A DNA stretch of 64,000 nucleotides from Tenebrio molitor (taxonomy: Eukaryota > Arthropoda > Insecta > Coleoptera > Tenebrionidae): NCBI RefSeq assembly GCF_963966145.1, contig NC_091048.1, forward strand, positions 24,862,001 through 24,926,000. The letters run 5' to 3'. How positions within the stretch are numbered: position 1 is the first letter of the stretch; the number at the start of each line of letters is the position of its first letter. The notes below the pieces were generated by a model that was not told where the DNA came from, did not search any database, and was given only the letters and a program-made list of their open reading frames with translations. This document shows positions 36,976-47,100 of this stretch, piece after piece. Position numbers and translations under genes: made by a program.

Positions 36976-37798
36976 TGTTAGCTTAGTACGAGTAGGTCAT
37001 GATAATAATAAAACGATAAAATTTTAAAAAATGTAAACAAGTGCAATAAACAAAATTTTTTAAAATGAAATACATAATTCGTTACTTTTTGATTACGCAG
37101 TTAAATACTAGAAAGTAAAATACCAACTGAAAATGAGCTTTTTGCACTCGATTAAAAGTCGATTAAACCAACCAAGACATCCACCGATCATTGTTTTCTC
37201 GGAAATAAGAAAAAAAGAAAAAAGAGTGTAACTGTTGGCTTCGGCAGGATGGAGCTGGCGCCCAAACCTTCAGGGGGAGCCGTTCCGTAGGTATCGATAA
37301 AATTTGCTAAATCCACAATATTTATGTAATATTGAATGGGTCGGTTTGAAAGCGCCGCAAGGCTCGGGTTCCGCAATTCCGCATAGAGTCGGTAGATAAT
37401 GACGAGGGATTCGCGGATTTGTGCGAGAAGCGATCAGGCAAAGGCCGCTAATGAACTGTGAAGCTGATAGCTATGGATATTCGTATTTTCATCCCCGTCA
37501 GGTGCACCGACTCCCAGATTTCCATCCTTATCCGAGTCCATAGGCGCCACCCCCGCCCGATAAGAGTATCTTCCGGGGCTGCACCGGAAACTTTGCCAGG
37601 TGAGATAGCTCCCCGAGATAATCTGTCCTATTATATCTAACCGTCTCATCTCAGCCAGAATGTGCCATATTAACTTTGCAGATTTTAACATTAACACGGG
37701 AAACGCCCGGGCAATTTCGACTAGTCGAGAGATTCAATTTGGAACTAAAACGATCATAATGCGACGAAATATTTTAATATGGTGGAGGAGGTAGAAAT

Positions 37799-37816
37799 GG
37801 CGGCGGCGGCGGCGGC
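37799..37816. repeat. (GGC)n trinucleotide run
   Basis: Six GGC units, about 35 bases inside the intron that would follow the candidate leader exon at 37853-37908. Confidence 0.9.
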
Positions 37817-37852
37817 GAAAATTCCACATTTCGACCCGGACGCGGCTCTCAC

Positions 37853-37908
37853 CTTGATGGTCTCCATGATGCAAGGGGTCACACGAGCAACAAAACGAAA
37901 TTGCGTCA
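37853..37908 (-). CDS. Rbp6: Candidate alternative first coding exon of Rbp6 (five-residue leader)
   Basis: On the minus strand an ATG opens five codons (METIK), followed at once by a GTGAGA splice donor. The last codon is complete, so splicing to the exon at 30796-30888 keeps frame and gives METIK-MVTRTKKIFVGG. An ATTCAG acceptor-like site after a T-rich stretch could set the 5' edge at 37908; alternatively transcription starts nearby. The product would lack RRM1 and begin directly at RRM2. The exon sits in a small CpG-rich block with no transposons, next to a (GGC) run inside the following intron. The call rests on donor quality, phase and position. No family member with this leader was verified, and the 15 coding bases are too few to be decisive alone. 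Confidence 0.45.
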
Positions 37909-39089
37909 CTGAATTTCCGTTTGTTCGTCGAAAAAACACTATCACTTACTAATTACCAATCCACTAATTGACGATCTACTACTGCACACCGGCGCGAGCT
38001 AGCAGCTACTGATTAGCTTGCATAATTTCGTCCCTGATAAATTTTATTCACACCGACAAAAAAGTGTAAACCTGATAACGGTGACGCTATTAAAAAAACA
38101 TTTACCGAGTTTACACGGAGACCTCAAACTGTTTCGGAGGCGACAATTCCAATTTATGACTCGAGTCGGTCTAATCTGGTTTGGAAGCGACGACATTTTT
38201 TCGACCGCTCGAACACAAACACGACAAAGATTTAAGAATAAGCTATTACAACACTCGTTTTTTTTTTTGGTGTACGAAACAGATCTCTTAAATGCACAAC
38301 AATAATGCAACGAAATGTCGAGTGTGGAGCTCCAGTTTTTATAATTCCAATATTTCCTTCAATTGAAATTTTTAACATGTTTACAGTCCGACGTAAGGTA
38401 AAAAGTGTAATTGCTATCAGGAATTATTTAAAATTATTTAATTCGCAGTGCTACGACAACTCATCTTTTTTATGAACTTTTTTCGAATCATTATTTCAAG
38501 GACTTACGGGAATAGTTTGCAAAATTCACGTCTTGATCCAATCTAATTAAAACAATCTCCAAATTGATTTTATTTTCCTATATAATATCGTTAGGTCTTC
38601 ATTTGGTTCTTTACAAATTTGAAAATCCTTCCGTTGCTGCAATTAATTCCCCATTCAGAAAATTTCTTTTCAATCAAAAATTCTTCAGGGACCTAATCTT
38701 AAGACTGAAGACTAAGATACAGATGGTACAACAACTCTGTATCCAGTTTTATCACAGCAATTATGAAAGTGAGCGCAGCTACGTTGTTGTGGTAAAAAAA
38801 ACCTCTCTCTTCTTGCCATCTTAGGATTTTTTTCTTCAGATTCCGCAACTAGTTTAAGTTCCATGCCACTGACGCCATGATGTTTCCGAGAAAATGGATT
38901 CTACCGCCTCCCGAGAAGAAGAGTTGAAATGTTTGCTTTATTTTTAATAATTCTTTCTTTCTGAAACCTCCAAAAAGAATCTTGTTTGTGGTACAATATG
39001 AAACGAAGAGTTGTGGTGTTGCAAAAGTCCTGTGGGTCCAGATGATGAGAAAAAAGAAGCAATAATCTTCCACAGGAAACTTTTAAGTC

Positions 39090-39398
39090 ATTGTTCACTT
39101 TAACTACTTCTGTACTTCTGGAATTTTCGCGTTTTTTCTGGCTAGACAGCCTCAGGGTGTCCTCCTAGATCGTTTCCTACCATTCAAACCTTGTGCAAAT
39201 GAATTTTCCTTACCCTTTTGTTGTACTAAGACATTGGCGCGACCTTGACGCGACCTTGACGCGACCTTGAAACACAACAAGAGAGAAAAAAAGGCATTTG
39301 CACAAGGTTTGAATGGTGGGAAAGGATGTAGGAGGATGCCCTGAGGCTGTCTAGCCAGAAAAAACGCGAAAATTCCAGAAGTAGTTAAAGTGAACAAT
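39090..39398. mobile_element. Long-arm foldback MITE family M-3, copy 1
   Basis: Arms of about 105 bases are inverted copies of each other, beginning ATTGTTCACTTTAACTACTT and running through TCTGGCTAGACAGCCTCAGG to CAAACCTTGTGCAAATG. The central loop carries three tandem CGCGACCTTGA units, against one in the copy at 51038-51318. The left arm has a local duplication of TACTTCTG. No coding capacity. Confidence 0.88.
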
Positions 39399-39559
39399 TA
39401 CCAACTTTTAGACTGCTCAACCTTGATTAGATTAAAAATTATTTTTCGTAACGGTCAAATTATCTTGAAAGGTGTTGTTGTTGTTGGTGATTATGTTGTT
39501 GGTGGCCAAGTACTTTTCATAATTTTATTGAAGGCTGGGCTAACATCTACATCGACGAT

Positions 39560-40010
39560 GGTATGTCTTCAGCAACAGCACAAATTAGTCCTCCCTCCTC
39601 CATTTAAGTCATTACCGAATGAAATTCTCTCGAATAGCCGTTTGTTGCTTCCACACCATCCAGTTGATTTATAAACACTTCGAGAAGGAGTCTTTGGTGA
39701 ACTTAATAGTTTCATTAAAGATGATTGAACCAATAATTCGCCTTCGTGACGTTGCAACCCGAACATCGATTTTAATTGGATGCGATGGCATCTCAATAAC
39801 ATTGTGGGGATTATGTGCAGACCAAGTTCTATAATTTTGAGAATTAACGACGCAAAAAAAGTGAAACCACGCCTCGTCATGAAAAAAGTAATGCCTTGCA
39901 TGTCAATATTATTACAAATTGTTGTGTCGATTGCAAAATTGAATTCGTGGCGAAAAATAGCAAGTGGGGAATGTAAATCATGGTTAATGTCTATTGTTTA
40001 AAAAGCGTCC
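39560..40010 (-). pseudogene. Decayed IS630/Tc-type DDE transposase relic
   Basis: On the minus strand the frames carry QFCN, then DEAWFHFF, VNSQNYRTWSAHNPHNVIEM and RRRIIGSIIFNETI. This is the order seen in insect transposases of the IS630/Tc superfamily, whose core reads SDEAWFHLSG...NxRYWSxENPH...VGVWCA...RIIGPIFF. The first catalytic aspartate (in DEAWFH) is kept; downstream parts are frameshifted and stopped. An antisense open frame partly overlaps and is a shadow. Confidence 0.7.
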
Positions 40011-41048
40011 AACCGCTCTTCCAAAACGTTGTGAGAAAACAGGATATTCCACTTCTTCAACAATCTACGATCGTCGTGAATATTCCCAATAACCATTTCC
40101 ATTAACAAAACCGCTTCGGAAACGGCCATCACAATAAACATGTTGTGATGCTCAACCATTTTTAGAAATGTTTATTATTTTAGAGAATTAATTACCAATA
40201 AACGTCACGATGACTTTTGTACACGCCACTGTCTCGATTTAACCATCAGCTTTGCCAAAGCAATATTTCAAAAATATTACCGACCCTTTACAGTCACCTG
40301 GTACTCATTTTAACAAGATACGTAATAAATTAGAGGGCGAAGAATTAAAACTTCACCTTGCAAACTTGAAACAACATCTGTGAGTGGTCGGTTGTGCAGT
40401 TCTCGTCCGATAATTACAACTGATTACTTCTAAAAGCACAGCAGTTAATCGCATCAGCGTTCATTCGATAAAAACTGTCCAAAACTCTTGGAAGTTTCCT
40501 CCTGGAGGAGCCGTTACCCGTCCCTCGGCATTGTCGCCTCGAAAGAATTTTTGCTTGGCAAACAAAGTATGTACGAATTGCCGGCTCATTATGAAACGTA
40601 ACAGTAAATTTCCACGAAAACACCGCCGTAGCACAATTCTTGGGCGAGTTCCTCGCCGTCAGCGGAATTCTTATCAAGATGCGGGTTATATTCTAGCAAG
40701 TCGAGCGGTTATACTACGCACCTAGACCACCCTCTCGCTCCCCGTTTTGCGCTTCCTTCTTCGGTGGCGGCGCGACTTCCGCGCTTCTTCGTCCCCTAAT
40801 TACGGGGCGGCGACATTGTTTGTGCGACGTATTGTCCGAGCGATGGAATATTCAGGGCCCGGTCACCAATTCGGACCGATTTAAATTTTCGATGGCGGCC
40901 AGTTCGCCTCTTCGGATTGAAAGTTTTAAATGACGCCCGCCCTTTAAAATATCGATGAACGGCCCGAAATCGCAACAATCGACCCTGATTGGCCGTGTAA
41001 TCCGGCAAATTTTCAATTTATATTCCGATAAATTGATAAACACCGCGA

Positions 41049-41070
41049 GGCGGCGGCGGCGGCGGCGGCG
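41049..41070. repeat. (GGC)n trinucleotide run
   Basis: Seven GGC units in a CpG-rich noncoding block. Confidence 0.9.
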
Positions 41071-41299
41071 TCGCGGCGCACCCCCGACCAGTTTCCATTA
41101 CAAACACGATAATAATGTTCTAAGCTCTGCATAATGTGTTTGCGTATTTCGTTCGGATATTTCACACCGGCATCTTAATATATGCACCCCTCCGATGTAT
41201 AATTGTGCGATTCGCGCATTATCACCGCCACTTTTCCGATACGCCGTCGACGTATTGTTGGCGGTGTTTTCAAAGGATTTGGGTCAACAACACACACAC

Positions 41300-41321
41300 C
41301 GTCGTCGTCGTCGTCGTCGTC
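41300..41321. repeat. (GTC)n trinucleotide run
   Basis: Seven GTC units preceded by a short CA run; noncoding. Confidence 0.9.
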
Positions 41322-41948
41322 TTGTGCACGGGGTGGAGGGACCACCCTCGGACAAATCGATAGTTATTAACTCGTTTACGCAGACTTGTAAGTGCTGGCA
41401 GGGCCCGTCATCTCGGGAAACTTTAATGCCGATGCCGGGGCTACAAAAGAGCCGTTACCCCAAACTTTAAAAATCACGCCCCGATTCTTCCTCTTGACGG
41501 AGAAAACTCGCACATAAACTCGCAATTCCCAACCCCAATCTAACCGCAGATTTCTATATTTTCTCGCTGGTCTCTCATGACGCGCGCCGATATCCTTTTT
41601 GTTAAATCAAAGAAGAACCGCACGAGAGGCGGAGAAACTCACACGGTACGATACCCAACAGACGAGACCTCGCCAGATCTAATAAAATAATGCAATTAGA
41701 AGAATCCAATTCGATACGGCGAATTTTCACTTTTCCCGGACTGGAATTGGAAAAACTGAAAAACTATCATCTGCGGAAGAGATGACACCGGACCGAGGAG
41801 AAAGAAAAATAATAAAGTAGAAAAGCAAAGTCAATTTTAAGTTTACGTATAGTGAAAATTAAAAAAAAAAATCAGAAATCAAAAATCCATGAAAACAAAA
41901 CGACAGAAAGAAAAGTGTCTAAATGAAAATCTGATGAAACATGCTTTT

Positions 41949-42080
41949 AATAGTTATTTACGATATAAGTGAGATATAGACATTATTAAAGCATGTTAAT
42001 TTCATTACCGCACTAATGCGGTAACAATTTCATTACCGCACTCGTTAGGATACGGAGACATTACACTTCTAAAATGAGTG
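41949..42080. repeat. Hairpin element with AATAGTTATTTAC leader and TTACCGCAC palindrome
   Basis: AATAGTTATTTACGATATAA is followed by the palindrome TTACCGCACTAATGCGGTAA and a further TTACCGCACTCG. It sits in a small AT-rich island inside an otherwise GC-rich block. Confidence 0.6.
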
Positions 42081-42832
42081 CGAAGAAGAAGAAACCAAAC
42101 ACGGAATATTTTTTTATAAAATATTGAATAATCAGGTGACTGAAACAATAGAATAAAAGACAAACGATAAGAAGCTAGTCTTTCATTTGAAAAAAGACAA
42201 CGAGATTTTATCTTGGCAATGAAATTAAAAATAATAAATAAGAATTAGATTTGCAAGAGAAGTTGAAGATCGATCGAAGAAACCTTTTGAAAATAGTAAA
42301 CCGTCTGTTTTCGTTGTCAAATTTTTCTGATTGAAAAATTCACCGACTTCTCGCACTCGATGACATAAAATATTGTCTCGACTTTTACAGTTCCCCCATC
42401 TATTACGTCTTCCATCTGGCGAGAGATATTTTTGGGCAGTCGCCGCCTCCCCCCACCGCCATAATGAGGGTCAAATCGTAAAATCTTTTCCCCCGACCTG
42501 CGATTTATGTGCCACTGTAAAACACAATCATAAAGGATAATAACACCCTCTCAGCGAGGTCCGTCAGATGATTGCGTTCATTAGTCGTCCTCTTTGTGAA
42601 ACGTCGAAAACTCGCATCAGGAATCAATATCTTATGGTGGGATATGGGGGCGATATTAAAAGGAAGCGAGGTAGACAAGGGTCGAAACCCTAATCTTGGT
42701 GGATGTTAAGTAAGTAAGCAGCTTGGGTTGTAGATGGTCGGCCTGTTTACCTACGTTCTAACTTCAGCTAGTTCAAGTTGAAACAATCCTGGCCAAGATA
42801 AACTCAACTCCTCCTTAAATCTCCAATTCTCG

Positions 42833-42850
42833 GTGTGTGTGTGTGTGTGT
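42833..42850. repeat. (GT)n microsatellite
   Basis: Nine GT units in noncoding GC-rich sequence. Confidence 0.95.
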
Positions 42851-44620
42851 ACGTCCTGCTCCTCGCCTGTTGTATCTAAACTAAAGCATCCTGGACGGAT
42901 TAGGAACTCCATACTAAAAGGAAATCAAGGCCGGAGACAGCCGACACTTTGCAGAAGAAATATTTATCCTGGCCCTGCCTCGTCCGAGCGCGTGTACGGA
43001 CCCCGGGCGAGAGGGACGAAAATGAATAAGGGCGGCAATAAAGGGGGTCCACGTATGGCCCACGTGCCACCGGAATAGATGCACGGAGAAGTCGACAACG
43101 CACAAAAACAACCAGAAAAACACATAAAACCGGCAGGAGGAGAACGAATGGGCAAACGGAGCTTTCTGGCCCAGAGCGAATATCGCATTAAAGTTCAAAA
43201 ACTTTCGCCCAATAAAACCGATATCGATTCGGTCGTTGCGAGGTTAGTCTTTCTAAAAGGGGGGCCTTTGATCGCGGAGATAACGCCGGAATCCGTCTGT
43301 TTATAACGGCCGGGACAATATAATTATCGAGTGGGAACGAGCTTCGCCACTCAGCCATATGAAAACAAGGACGATCCGGGATCCGCGCGGGCCCGGATAA
43401 ATCGAGATTTTTCAAATTGTTGGGCCGGAGCGCGCGCCCTTCCGACACGCTAAAATATTATATCCCACAACTTACCCTGATGTACATAAATTGTGCGGCG
43501 TTACTCCGCTCCGCTCTCGAACCACCCTTAAAAGGATATTCGTTCGGTTCGAAAGCCGAACAGCGCTCCGGCACGCATCACGCAACAAACGAACGAACGC
43601 GACTCTTTCCTGCCGGATTTATTTATAATTTCGATCGCCGCGACATTCTTCCTCCTTCCGGCCAATTAAAAATTCACCCGCCTCCTTTAATATTTAACGC
43701 AAACTAATGCAAACGCGGCTGAGTCAATGTTTTTACACAATTACGGAATTATTAAATTCCCCATTGATTAATTACACGGCACGAAATGAAATTTTTTCCG
43801 ATAATTGCCTTCTGTTCCGGCGAAGAATGCAAAAAATCCTCACAGCTCCCCCCGCACCGGGAAAAAATCCGTATTGTAAAACGATGATAAATTGATAAGG
43901 TCGCCCACGCCCCCGAAAATACCTTCCGACATAACACATTTTTAATAACCCGTGTCTCTTGGTCGGGATTCGATCGCTCCGCTCGGTCCACTCGCACGCG
44001 ATCGATCACCGGCGGCGGGGGCGGCTTCGCGCCCGCGGGGGTGGCCGGTTAATTCTGCGCGATAATTTCAAAACAAACAAATTTAGCTGCGCCGGCAACG
44101 GCTTAATTGATATCGCCCCGGACTAACGGCCAGGTAAAAACGTTTGTGTTGGCGGCGGCATCTGTCGGATGTGCGTTGTGGGAAAATCGCGTGGGCCCCA
44201 TCAAGACTTCTTGTTTGCTCACCGTTACGTTAAGTCGATTACGTTCTAACTGTATCGAACAGGAAGGCGCCACCATGTTACGTTATTTGTCCACGAATGC
44301 ATCCACCGATAACCTCTAATCGCCCTCCAGGATAACGTACACGTTACCTCTGCAATTTGCAACAAGAGAAAAAAAATACAACTCCCGACAACACTCCGAG
44401 CTTATTGTCATAATTATGGTAATAAGCCGCAGCAATAATCATGGCTGCTTCTTGTTACGGCAAATACATTGTTATTTGCTTCCGGTTATGTAAATTGATA
44501 GAGAGAACATAACAACAAGTCGACTTTGTAAGCAAAAGCTCGCTTTGTCTTCCCGTGAAACATGTGCAATTTTTATCTTGCCGATATCGAGAGTATGTTC
44601 GGAACGCCACCCTTAGCGGT

Positions 44621-46196
44621 TCAGAGTTGGTGTCTTTTCCAGCGAAATTGAAAGTTACGCTGCCGTCTGAACAGATAAAAATAATAAGAAAGGGGCTCGG
44701 ATACGTGAATAAAACGTTTCTCCGAGGAACATATATTTCAAATTAAATACATATATCAAAAATGTTTAAATGGAATAACCGCTTCAATTTCTCGCAGAAG
44801 AAAAATGAGGGAAAAAATTAGTTGAGGTTTATGGAAAACTTGAGATAATCTGTGCGAGAATGAAATTTAATAAATAAAATTCAGGAAATAAAACTTCCTC
44901 AATGAAAAGTGCCATAAATTTCGTTTTATTCCTTTCAGGATGCAGTTTTAATGTCACGGTTTTAATTTGCAATTTCAGTTCCAGGATTGTTGTACCTACA
45001 TCTGTCAAAACAACAAAATTACGCTGCAAAAGTTTTATGAAAGTGGGAATAAATTCCGCGTCCAGATCATAACAAAAACACACCTCTCGGCCTTATAATG
45101 AGCAGAAAATATAAAAACATTACGAAACATAACAACCACTTTAATTTAATTTAAAAACTACCGTTGTTGCAGCTTTTTTTTAAGAATTAACTGTAGAAGT
45201 TGTTCTCGGAATCGAGAATTGTAATTTTCGAATGAAATTTTAAATTTGTTTTCTTCGGTGCAATCACGTGCAATTAGCGAAGTCGCATTTGCTTCAGTTT
45301 CGAATTTAAAATTTTCAACGCGCGTGTGGAAACGTACGGCTTCGGAGGCGATCATTATCTGTAAACACCCTAATTTGTTGGTTGTTTCCCCAATAATTTG
45401 CCTTTTAAAAATTCAAATGAAAGCGGACGGTCGTAATACACCGGAAAAGAGTTTTCTTACAGTCGATGCGTCGGCAAAGCTAACTGAACAGTTAACCAAC
45501 CAATTTGGCTAAAAGCATTTAATAAATTAACCATTAGCGAGAATCAACAATTAAAAATTAAAATCTTCGTTAGGAGAGAGAACCGGATCTTAATTCGTCC
45601 GATTTCTTAATTAATTATGATAAAAAAAAAGGAAGGAAAAGGATCGTTGACAGGTAATATTATGGTGGAGGACGCAGGCGCAAACTTGAAAGTTTATTTT
45701 TATTGTTATCGTCATTTTTTTTTATCAATTCAACACAACTTTCATCTGGTGAAGTTTTCCGGTAATAAAAACATGCCGTAAGGCAATAAGAAGATGGCTT
45801 ATAATTTATTTAGCAAGAATGGCCGAGCGAAACAGCGCAACTGACAAGCACCGCAGAAAGTGGAAGGAAAAAAAATAACCACGTTAGTTGGAAATGTTTA
45901 GGGGGATGATTTACATAAATCGATACGGCAAACCACGGAAAATCAAATCACGATAAATGCGAATAGTGGTCCGACAGTGGAAGCCTTTTTTGAAGGCGTC
46001 CCTTATCAATTTATCAACGGCGGTGGCGGCCGATTTGATCCTCGGCCGCCGTTCCCAACCCCGTGCTTAATAACCAATCGGAAACGAGATAATTAGATGC
46101 AAACGGCCCACTTACTAAATTTATCCCGCACATGATATCGATAAAACCGTTCCGTAATTCTATAAATAAACCGTTGAAATATTCAAGCGCGAGGGG
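44621..46196. other. AT-rich noncoding stretch
   Basis: No transposon or exon recognised; CpG content rises after 45950 toward the promoter-like island. Confidence 0.5.
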
Positions 46197-46351
46197 TTGA
46201 AATCCGGCCGGCGGCGGTCACGGGAGCGACGTCGCCTGGGGCTGCACCGGGGGCCTCGTCGAAAATGCGGGAGATGGCCGACGGTGCGGGGATGCATGCC
46301 GGAGGTCAGGGGGGGCGGCAATCACAGGCATAATGATCAAGTTCGACTTAC

Positions 46352-46740
46352 GTTAGGTCGTTGTTTAGCGGGGGTTGGCGTTTGGGCGGCAAGCGTCGGC
46401 GGCGGCGTCGAGCTTGAGTCAGTGTGCTGCACGGCGGAGGCTCTTTTGCCCGGGAGCGGCAGGACTCAGGCAGGATCTGGAGTCGTCGCACGCGCGCCTA
46501 CTATTCCACGTGACCAAGCGAGTGCGCGTCGTGTCGCGGAATGGCGGGAACTGACTGCACGATCCGTTCGGAGCCCGCCGTTGGTCGTCATGGCGACCGA
46601 GCGGCCGCTCATCGGCGGCGGCGATGGCGCCGTGACGGACCCCCGCGCCTACGCCGCTCCGCAACGCTCGCCGCTCCTTCGCGGAAACGCGCCAAGGCTC
46701 CCGATCACCGTGCGACGCTATGCTGCTCCCTAAATTCACC
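46352..46740 (-). promoter_or_regulatory. CpG-rich promoter-like island with candidate minus-strand 5' UTR exon
   Basis: The segment is very rich in G, C and CpG compared with its surroundings. On the minus strand it ends in CCTAAC followed by the strong donor GTAAGT (intron would begin at 46351). All three minus-strand frames into this donor carry stops or lack a useful ATG, so an exon here would be untranslated. TCAGT initiator-like words occur on both strands (for example near 46547 minus and 46417 plus). The minus-strand direction and position, upstream of the candidate leader exon at 37.9 kb, make an internal Rbp6 promoter plausible. Open frames on both strands here (such as 46197-46733 plus) look like by-products of high GC. 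Confidence 0.35.
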
Positions 46741-47100
46741 GCCTCAACTTACAACTCTGACCCCCGACAAATTCCTACCCCCACGCCTTCAACTCAGACT
46801 CAAACGATCAACCAGGAAACAACTCCAAAAAATATTAAATACCCCTTTGTCCACCTCATCAACAACTCAGAATTTATAAAATACTATAGCAACAAACCTC
46901 CCACGCATTATAAAAAGCTCCCAATTTTTATACAGATACCGCCTCAACTTACAACTTCAACCTCCAACAAATTCGTACTCCCCCCCCCCACTCCCTTCAA
47001 CAGACGCCGTCCGCGACTCACTCAAACAATCTACCAGGAAACAACTCCAAAAAATATTAAATCTCACATTGTCCACTTCATCAACATCTCCAACCATTTT
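46738..47100. repeat. Imperfect tandem duplication, about 200-bp period, in a G-poor strand
   Basis: The phrase GCCTCAACTTACAACT occurs at 46741 and again at 46941. AGGAAACAACTCCAAAAAAT also recurs with nearly the same spacing, followed by similar CCACtTCATCAACA text. The two copies are diverged by substitutions and small indels. The plus strand is almost free of G over about 360 bases, so the minus strand is G-rich, including a run of nine G opposite 46981-46989. It lies immediately upstream of the CpG island if transcription there is leftward. Plus-strand reading frames contain the duplicated peptide TTPKNIK, but I see no recognisable protein. Confidence 0.75.

Larger units (their letters stand above)
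36976..39089. other. Noncoding around the candidate leader exon
   Basis: 37230-38240 is CpG-rich and carries the candidate exon 37853-37908 and the GGC run. Its flanks are AT-rich. Overlapping minus-strand frames at 37188-37376 and 37434-37697 have no recognisable domain. From 38300 on nothing is recognised until the MITE at 39090. Confidence 0.5.
40011..44620. other. GC/CpG-rich noncoding block
   Basis: Mostly CpG-rich with trinucleotide runs at 41049 and 41300 and a GT run at 42833. An AT-rich island at about 41820-42380 carries the hairpin element. Short overlapping open frames on both strands lack domains. No RRM1-like sequence of Rbp6 was spotted. Confidence 0.5.

Noticed and set aside
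46197..46733. 178-codon open frame on the plus strand in the CpG island
   Set aside because: Arg/Gly/Ala-rich, overlapped by open frames on the other strand, and without any domain; long frames are expected at this GC content.
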